Source: CAYVAP01 sp964521065 (GTDB taxonomy: Bacteria > Bacteroidota > Bacteroidia > J057). Taken from it: DNA of 11,430 bases. The stretch spans positions 1 to 11,430 of the forward strand of contig CAZFPQ010000233.1 of assembly GCA_964521065.1 (NCBI GenBank), in the 5' to 3' direction. Both the position numbers and the translations under genes were made by a program. The notes beneath the pieces were generated by a model. The model saw only the letters and a list, made by a program, of their open reading frames with translations, ran no database searches and was not told where the DNA came from. Shown one piece after another: positions 5,927-11,430 of this stretch. Numbering within the stretch: position 1 is the first letter of the stretch; every line of letters starts with the position of its first letter.

Positions 5927-8551
5927 ATGATTCATCCACCCAAGCTTGCCCAACGATTTCTCCATACCTTTTGTCGCCCTGACCTCGCTGAGGACATCCA
6001 AGGGGACCTGGATGAGTCGTTTGCAGATTGGGTAGAAATAGATCCCACTTCCAAAGCTCAATGGCGGTACTGGCGCGAGGTCCTCCTGCTGTTCCGCCCT
6101 GGCATCATTCGTTCACTTTCCCTCCCATCGTCCATTTACCTACCCATCGATATGTGGAAAAACTACGTTAAGACCGCTTGGCGACAGATGAATCGGCAGC
6201 GTCTCTTTACCGCCCTGAATGTGCTCGGGTTAGCTACGGGCTTGTCGGTTTGTTTGCTGATCATCATGGTGCTGGTAGACCAGTATAGCTATGATCGCTT
6301 TCATGTGCATAAGGATGATCTCTATCGAGTCCTGTCTGGACATGGAGAAAAGGGAGACGAGCTAAAGGTCAATTACGCGAGTTCGCCCTTACCTCTTGCG
6401 GAAGAGTTGAGGCAAAACTATTCATGGGTATCACATAGCGTAGGATTCATCCAAACGTGGCCCGACCTGATCTATCATGAAAAGCCCTTTTCTCGCTCGG
6501 GGATCTATGCAGATAGCAACTTTCTGCAAGCCTTTTCTTTCGGATGGCTCAAGGGGGATAAACGAAAAGCCCTAGATGCTCCCAATCAGATTGTGCTTAC
6601 GGCAGGGACCGCACGAGATATTTTCGGGACTATGCCGGAATTAGGAACCTTAGTAGAAGTGGATGGGCTAGGGGAGTGCACCCTGGTAGGGCTGATGCCC
6701 GATGTTCCTATCCGCTCTCATTTGCAATTTGATTTTCTCCTATCGATTTCTTCCAAATCCGATCTTGCCACTTATGATTGGGAGCAGGTCTGGATGCCGC
6801 ATGTCTTTGTCCAGCTTAGGCCAGGTACTGATCCCAGGTTACTCGATGAGGCACTGGCTTCTATTGCCCAAACCCGCACAGAGCTGAGCGAGGATATGGC
6901 CTACGGATTTGCGGCCCAAGCTTTCTCAGGGATTACCCCGGGGAGAATGGATATCAGCAATGATTCTGGCAAAAACTTTCCTGCCTTGATTTTACATTTG
7001 TTGGCAGGGTTTGCTCTCCTGATCCTGGTCTTAGCGGGGTTTAACTATACCAATCTCTCTACTGCCCGCGCCCTGCGTCGTGCCCGCGAGATCAGCATTC
7101 GCAAAGTCGCAGGCGCCCGACGGCCTCAGATTATTGCGCAACTGCTGGTGGAGTCGGTGTTGATCAGCGTATTGGCCCTTGGACTGGCCATAGTGATGCT
7201 GGAATACCTGATCCCTGGTTTCTATGGCTTGGACCCTGAAATCACCAAGTTTTTCAACCTAGAGCGTACTCCTTGGCTGTACCTGGGATTCTTTGGATTT
7301 GCGATTCTCGTAGGGGTATTGGCAGGCTGGATCCCGGCCCGTTTTCTTTCTGCCTATCAGCCTGTGGAAGGGCTTAAAAAACTCAAAAACCTAAACAAGC
7401 TATCCTATCGTAACCTCAGAAAAAGTCTCATTGTCATACAGTTCATCGTATGTTTTGCCTTTACCTTGACCACCCTCACCATTCTACAGCAGAAAGAGCA
7501 TCTCCTCTCTGTCGATTTGGGGTTGAATACGGAACATGTGGTCAACGTAGAGCTACAAGGAGTAGCCTTTGAACGCTTTGCCACTGAGGCCAAGCAGGTT
7601 CCGGGGGTTGCCAATGTTTCTGCCTCTCATATCATTCCTCTGGCCAACATATCCACACAAATTGCCTTGGGAATTCCAGGCGAATCAGCCATTGGCTTTG
7701 ATTACAATCGAATAGCCGGAGACTACCTGAATACGCTGGATATAGAACTGCTAGCGGGAGAGGATGAAGTGATTCTTCCGGTGGAGGGCAAGCCAGCAAG
7801 AACCTGGATCAATCAGCAGGCAGTTGCTAAACTGGGATTTGCCTCAGCGGAAGAGGCCGTGGGGCAGCTGCTGTACGAAAAGCCCCACCGGAATGATTCC
7901 ACTGAGGTTCCCAAGCAATATAGAATTGCGGGGGTCGTGAAGGATTTTCACTATCGGAGCCTTAACAATGCCAACAGTCGGCTGAATCCTACCGCCCTCA
8001 TCGTGGGAAGTGACGTCTCCTACGCCAATGTTCTACTCGATGGGCAGAATCTGAGCGAGACCCTCGAAGGGCTAAAAGGAGTTTGGGAAGCACAGCAGTC
8101 TCAAAAGGTATTTAGCTATCAGTTTTTTGATGAGAAAATAGAATCAGCTTTTATCCTATTCAACCTGGCTTCGAAAGTGCTGGGGCTGGTAGGTATTTTG
8201 GCTGTGATCATTGCCAGTATGGGCTTGCTGGGCATGGTGGTGTACGCAGTTGAAGGGCGAATGAAGGAGGTAGGCATCCGAAAGGTACTAGGCGCATCTA
8301 TGGATAGTTTGATCTGGCAGTTGTCTCGAGAGTTTGTCATCTTACTCGGGATCGCCGCGGTGATTGCCTTGCCCCTCTCTCTGTTTGTCAACCAACAATG
8401 GTTGATGAGTTATTCTTTTCGCATCCCCCTAAGCCTAAATGTCATTCTGCCTACTCTTGCAATCGTAGGAGCCCTCAGCTTATGGGTAATTCTGTCTCAG
8501 GCCATTCGCGCCGCCCGTGTCAGTCCCACTGACATACTCAGCGAAGAATAA
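5927..8551 (+). CDS. FtsX/MacB-type ABC transporter permease with N-terminal permease prefix domain
   Basis: This inner-membrane protein (874 residues from this start) has the two-module layout of large Bacteroidota FtsX-like permeases. Residues 1-70 form a cytoplasmic prefix domain (PPKLAQRFLHTFCRPDLAED, then GDLDESF). The first membrane helix (about 93-117) follows the typical NYVKTAWRQMNRQRLFTALN lead, then a periplasmic MacB-like domain. The first FtsX domain begins near 355 (FALLILVLAGFNYTNLSTAR, then REISIRKVAGARRPQI) with helices near 362 and 451. Another helix (about 500-520) precedes a second periplasmic domain, and the second FtsX domain (748 to the end) contains MKEVGIRKVLGASMDSLIWQ. 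Such permeases move or extrude lipophilic molecules or act mechanically, powered by a separate ATPase; none is encoded here. An in-frame ATG at 5810, 12 bases after the PadR stop, has AAAGG just before it and would add 39 residues unlike the family, so 5927 is preferred but not certain. Confidence 0.92.
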   Translation: MIHPPKLAQRFLHTFCRPDLAEDIQGDLDESFADWVEIDPTSKAQWRYWREVLLLFRPGIIRSLSLPSSIYLPIDMWKNYVKTAWRQMNRQRLFTALNVLGLATGLSVCLLIIMVLVDQYSYDRFHVHKDDLYRVLSGHGEKGDELKVNYASSPLPLAEELRQNYSWVSHSVGFIQTWPDLIYHEKPFSRSGIYADSNFLQAFSFGWLKGDKRKALDAPNQIVLTAGTARDIFGTMPELGTLVEVDGLGECTLVGLMPDVPIRSHLQFDFLLSISSKSDLATYDWEQVWMPHVFVQLRPGTDPRLLDEALASIAQTRTELSEDMAYGFAAQAFSGITPGRMDISNDSGKNFPALILHLLAGFALLILVLAGFNYTNLSTARALRRAREISIRKVAGARRPQIIAQLLVESVLISVLALGLAIVMLEYLIPGFYGLDPEITKFFNLERTPWLYLGFFGFAILVGVLAGWIPARFLSAYQPVEGLKKLKNLNKLSYRNLRKSLIVIQFIVCFAFTLTTLTILQQKEHLLSVDLGLNTEHVVNVELQGVAFERFATEAKQVPGVANVSASHIIPLANISTQIALGIPGESAIGFDYNRIAGDYLNTLDIELLAGEDEVILPVEGKPARTWINQQAVAKLGFASAEEAVGQLLYEKPHRNDSTEVPKQYRIAGVVKDFHYRSLNNANSRLNPTALIVGSDVSYANVLLDGQNLSETLEGLKGVWEAQQSQKVFSYQFFDEKIESAFILFNLASKVLGLVGILAVIIASMGLLGMVVYAVEGRMKEVGIRKVLGASMDSLIWQLSREFVILLGIAAVIALPLSLFVNQQWLMSYSFRIPLSLNVILPTLAIVGALSLWVILSQAIRAARVSPTDILSEE

Positions 8552-8553
8552 GA

Positions 8554-8580
8554 TATCGGAGTATGGCGTATGAGCTAGGC
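8554..8580. repeat. Possible partial copy of the dispersed repeat's left arm
   Basis: Just after the permease stop codon, ATCGGAGTATGGCGTATGAG resembles the left arm of the nearby copy at 8618-8731 (ATCGGGGTATGGCGG). Its continuation, GTATGAGCTAGGC, resembles GTATGGGCTACGGC in copy A (824-837). It lacks the outer GACA-AAGAA segment and any right arm. Chance similarity of a simple GTATG-rich string is possible. Confidence 0.3.
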
Positions 8581-8617
8581 TGTTCAGTTTGGTAGAAAAC
8601 TCATCCGGCACTTTTTA

Positions 8618-8731
8618 AGTACTTCGACAAAAGAAATCGGGGTATGGCGGTACGGGGTATGGATATAAAGGTGAATTAATACAGCAACATACCCCGTACT
8701 CCCGTACCCCGATTACCGTTTTTCTTATGTC
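8618..8731. repeat. Dispersed imperfect-palindrome repeat, copy B (may end permease transcription)
   Basis: This is the better preserved copy. The inner stem pairs 8637-8661 with 8688-8712: 22 of 25 are Watson-Crick pairs, two more are G-U in RNA and one is a mismatch, around a 26-base loop. After an 8-base asymmetric bulge (8713-8720), the outer arms GACAAAAGAAA (8626-8636) and TTTCTTATGTC (8721-8731) pair at 10 of 11 positions. The ends match copy A (793-920) in the same orientation. A run of five Ts follows the inner stem on the plus strand, so it could also act as a terminator for the permease gene ending at 8551. No reading frame is evident inside it. Confidence 0.75.
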
Positions 8732-8824
8732 TGCTTTTAATCCCTAAACCTTGCCTGGATGTACCGTGGAAAGACTCCCAAGTAAGCCGTTGATTATTTT
8801 CCTATTTTAGAAAATCAATGAATT

Positions 8825-8829
8825 AGGAG
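8825..8829 (+). promoter_or_regulatory. Shine-Dalgarno sequence of the second hybrid sensor
   Basis: AGGAG lies 6 bases before the ATG at 8836. It is the only clear Shine-Dalgarno match at a preferred start in this window and supports that start choice. The 100 bases upstream (8732-8824) hold no gene, and I see no convincing promoter match there. Confidence 0.6.
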
Positions 8830-8835
8830 AAGGGA

Positions 8836-11430
8836 ATGTCTTGGAGAGCCTACATGGTGATCGCCCTGATATGGGGTCTTGGCCTGCTACCTAGAATGGG
8901 GATTGCGCAGCTTCCTTTTGTCGCCCTCGGTGACCAATATAACCCCATTTCCTTACCAGGAGATTTGGAGCTACATGACGTGGTAGAGGACGATAAGGGA
9001 ATGCTGTACGTAGCCACCGATCAGGGGCTGTTTCGCTATGATGGAAGTACATTTGAGCAACTAGATCATACCTGTGGGATCATCAATGATACCCGCGTAG
9101 GGGATCTCCTATGGGATTCTACCCAGCATACCCTGTGGCTTTGCTCTGACGAAGGCCTGCTTGCGTATCATGCGACCCACGATCAATTTGAGCTTTTTCA
9201 ACACGATCCAGAGGACCCCACTTCGATCAGTTTCAATGAGGTCAAAGTCTTACTCAAGGATCAAAAAGGTCAATTTTGGATTGGCACGGATGGAGGAGGG
9301 CTGAACCTGATGGACCAAGAAACTGGTACCTTCCAGCGATTTCAGTTTGATCCTACGGATTCGCTTTCCTTGACGCATAATAATGTGATCTCTCTGGGAG
9401 AAGCGGCCGATGGGATGATCTGGATAGGAACCTGGCATGGCTTGAATAGCCTGGACCCAGAAAATGGAGAGGTACGCCGGTACCTGGATGGGCTGGAATG
9501 GGATGCAGTCAACCACATCTGGGCGGTCGTAGAAGCTAGGCCTGGGGTGCTTTGGCTGGCCATGGGATATGGCTATGAGTTTGATACGCGTACCTATCAG
9601 GAAACGGCTATGCCCCAACTGGTAGCGGAGCAGACACAGGGGGCCCCCACCAACCGCATCATCAAGGATGAGGGTGGGACCCTTTGGTTATGTGGTGAGT
9701 TTGGGGTGATACAATATGATCCTGACGGTCAGATTGCACATGATAAGCTTGCAGCAATCAATCCCGATGAAAAAACGGTGCGGCGTGTCTTCATTGATGC
9801 CAATCAAAACATATGGGCTTTGACAACCAGTGGGTTATACGTCAAAAATCCCTATCGCAAGCCCTTCCAGACCCTGTCTCACGATTCGCGTAACAACTTC
9901 GCCCTTTTCCTAAAGGGGGATACCCATAATTTTGAAAACCCGGATGGATCCCTCACGCGCCTGGACCTGGCTTCTAGTGAGCCTTATTCACAAACCTTTG
10001 AGATGCCTAGCAAGGGGGGAAATCGCGCAGGCCAGCTCAGAGAGATACGCGAGGTGAATGGGGAATTGCTCATGGTACATACCCATACGCTTACCCGGGC
10101 TCGCTCAGATTTCTCTCAGCTTCAGACCATCCAGCTTGATTATACGGGCATGGACCCAGATGCAGAGGTGAATCGCTGCCTGGAGGTAGATCACCTAGGG
10201 CATGTCTGGCTGGGGACCATCCTAGGACTCAACCACTTTGAGCTGTCTGATCCTCAGAAAACCTTTTTCCGATATGAACACCGACCGGGAAACCCTAAGA
10301 ATATTGGATACTATCACTTTACACAGCAGGTACTCACCGATAGCAAGCAGGACATATGGGTGGCTTCTTTGGGGGATGGGTTAAAGAAATTTGTTCCACA
10401 AGACAGTTCCTGGGTGCATTTTCGATCTGACCCTAGGGATTCAACCTCGATCCTGAGCAATTTCATTAACTGTATCTATGAGAGCCAAAAGGGAGATTTG
10501 TGGATAGGGAGCAAGGCGGGATTGAGCCGATTGACGAATAATGAGACTTTCATCAATTATGCGATAGGTCAGGGACTCACTTCGAATAATGTGCATTCCA
10601 TCTTGGAGGATGTGCATGGAAACCTTTGGCTAGGCACCACCAACGGCCTCTTTGTGTTTTATCCTGATGAAGAACGGTTTCATAGCTTTGACCGAGAAGA
10701 CGGCTTGCCCAGCAATAACTTTCACATGGGTTCAGCTTTGGCCTGGCGAGATCAATTGCTCTTTGGCAACGATGAGGAGTTGCTGATTTTCAATCCTGAT
10801 GAGATCGTATACAACCCCATCCATCCCCACATCCGGCTCACGGATATCTTACTTGACAACGAAGAAATTAAAGATCCTAGTCAAAGCGAGGCGGCTAGTA
10901 ACTACACTGAGCAAATTACCCTATTCCCTCAAAACCAGAAACTGACCATTCATTATCAGGCTATTCACTTTCAAAATCAGGAGAAATGCCAGTATGCCTA
11001 TATGCTGAAAAACTTCGATGGGGACTGGAACTATGTGCATGATGAGCGAGTAGCTACCTATACCAACCTGCCACCTGGAGAGTATACCTTCCGGGTAAAA
11101 GCGAGCAATAACGATGGAATCTGGAGCCATCACATACGCGAGATAAAAGTTGTTGTGCAGCCCTCTTTTTGGCTTACCCCAGCTGCCTATCTGCTATATG
11201 TGGTCATGGTCATGGTGATCTTTGGAGGTGGCTATGCCCTTACCCTATTCTTTCTGGCTGGGCGTAACCGAAAGAAGTTTGAGCGAATGCAAAGGGAGGA
11301 ATCTGAGCGGATGAATCAGGCCAAGCTCCGATTTTTTACCAACATCAGCCATGAGATTAGAACGCCCCTGACGATGATCGTCAGCCCCCTAGAAAAGGCC
11401 ATGGCCACCACCTCTCCCCCCAACTCTAAG
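8836..11430 (+). CDS. Hybrid sensor histidine kinase with two-component propeller and Y_Y_Y domain (cut by right edge)
   Basis: 865 residues are visible without a stop. Residues 1-24 are a signal peptide (MSWRAYMVIALIWGLGLLPR then MGIA), cleaved before QLPF. Residues from about 28 to 690 are beta-propeller blades of the two-component regulator type, with repeated motifs such as GQFWIGTDGGGLNLM, GMIWIGTWHGLNSL, GHVWLGTILGLNHF, GDLWIGSKAGLSRL and GNLWLGTTNGLFVF. These usually fold as two seven-bladed propellers. A Y_Y_Y domain (about 705-770: YQAIHFQNQEKCQYAYMLKN through LPPGEYTFRVKASNNDG) precedes the membrane helix (784-809). The HisKA domain follows, with phospho-acceptor His839 in NISHEIRTPLTMIVSPLEKA. 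In this family the chain normally continues with ATPase, receiver and AraC domains, so this is probably a second full hybrid regulator, but those parts are not visible. Such sensors typically detect glycan fragments in the periplasm; the substrate here is unknown. Confidence 0.93.
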   Translation, partial: MSWRAYMVIALIWGLGLLPRMGIAQLPFVALGDQYNPISLPGDLELHDVVEDDKGMLYVATDQGLFRYDGSTFEQLDHTCGIINDTRVGDLLWDSTQHTLWLCSDEGLLAYHATHDQFELFQHDPEDPTSISFNEVKVLLKDQKGQFWIGTDGGGLNLMDQETGTFQRFQFDPTDSLSLTHNNVISLGEAADGMIWIGTWHGLNSLDPENGEVRRYLDGLEWDAVNHIWAVVEARPGVLWLAMGYGYEFDTRTYQETAMPQLVAEQTQGAPTNRIIKDEGGTLWLCGEFGVIQYDPDGQIAHDKLAAINPDEKTVRRVFIDANQNIWALTTSGLYVKNPYRKPFQTLSHDSRNNFALFLKGDTHNFENPDGSLTRLDLASSEPYSQTFEMPSKGGNRAGQLREIREVNGELLMVHTHTLTRARSDFSQLQTIQLDYTGMDPDAEVNRCLEVDHLGHVWLGTILGLNHFELSDPQKTFFRYEHRPGNPKNIGYYHFTQQVLTDSKQDIWVASLGDGLKKFVPQDSSWVHFRSDPRDSTSILSNFINCIYESQKGDLWIGSKAGLSRLTNNETFINYAIGQGLTSNNVHSILEDVHGNLWLGTTNGLFVFYPDEERFHSFDREDGLPSNNFHMGSALAWRDQLLFGNDEELLIFNPDEIVYNPIHPHIRLTDILLDNEEIKDPSQSEAASNYTEQITLFPQNQKLTIHYQAIHFQNQEKCQYAYMLKNFDGDWNYVHDERVATYTNLPPGEYTFRVKASNNDGIWSHHIREIKVVVQPSFWLTPAAYLLYVVMVMVIFGGGYALTLFFLAGRNRKKFERMQREESERMNQAKLRFFTNISHEIRTPLTMIVSPLEKAMATTSPPNSK

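Noticed and set aside
9250..9618. A 122-codon minus-strand frame inside the propeller sensor
   Set aside because: It is antisense to clear propeller blades and is best explained as a shadow.

Overview
The window looks like chromosomal DNA from a Bacteroidota bacterium, most likely a Saprospiria/Lewinella-type lineage. This is inference from gene families. The families are two hybrid two-component sensors, a PadR regulator paired with a prefix-domain FtsX-type permease, and a secreted protein carrying the MLIPRM and SDADADTRIE motifs common in that group. Most start codons lack a Shine-Dalgarno sequence, which also fits. No RNA genes, CRISPR arrays or transposase genes were seen.

Left part, minus strand (1-4989). 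A hybrid sensor kinase/AraC-type regulator with a periplasmic TPR sensor (1981-4989) is followed by a terminator-like hairpin. Next comes a secreted protein of unknown function made of two related domains (928-1749), then a second terminator-like hairpin, then the start of a surface protein that runs off the left edge (1-566). A 13-bp direct repeat with a 21-bp period lies between the hybrid sensor and the two-domain protein. This is the geometry expected for an AraC-family site, so the sensor may control its downstream neighbour.

Middle (4990-5470). This stretch has no gene. It holds a candidate promoter and palindrome for the hybrid sensor, a run of exactly 100 Ns (a scaffold gap of probably unknown length), and a strong palindrome plus a weaker copy just upstream of the PadR gene. 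The left and right halves may therefore not be true neighbours.

Right part, plus strand (5471-11430). A small PadR-family regulator (5471-5797) is followed by a large FtsX/MacB-type ABC permease with an N-terminal prefix domain (5927-8551). This is a standard pair in the phylum, with the regulator probably autoregulating through the palindrome. After a repeat-rich spacer, a second hybrid sensor begins (8836-11430, cut by the window edge). Its sensor is a two-component beta-propeller plus a Y_Y_Y domain.

The least explained material lies between the genes. A palindromic repeat occurs in two clear copies (793-920 and 8618-8731) with a possible third fragment. A compact 60-nt three-way-junction structure sits upstream of the surface protein. 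I did not find a recognisable new defence or metabolic system. The best leads are the repeat family and the HTCS/direct-repeat/duplicated-protein module.
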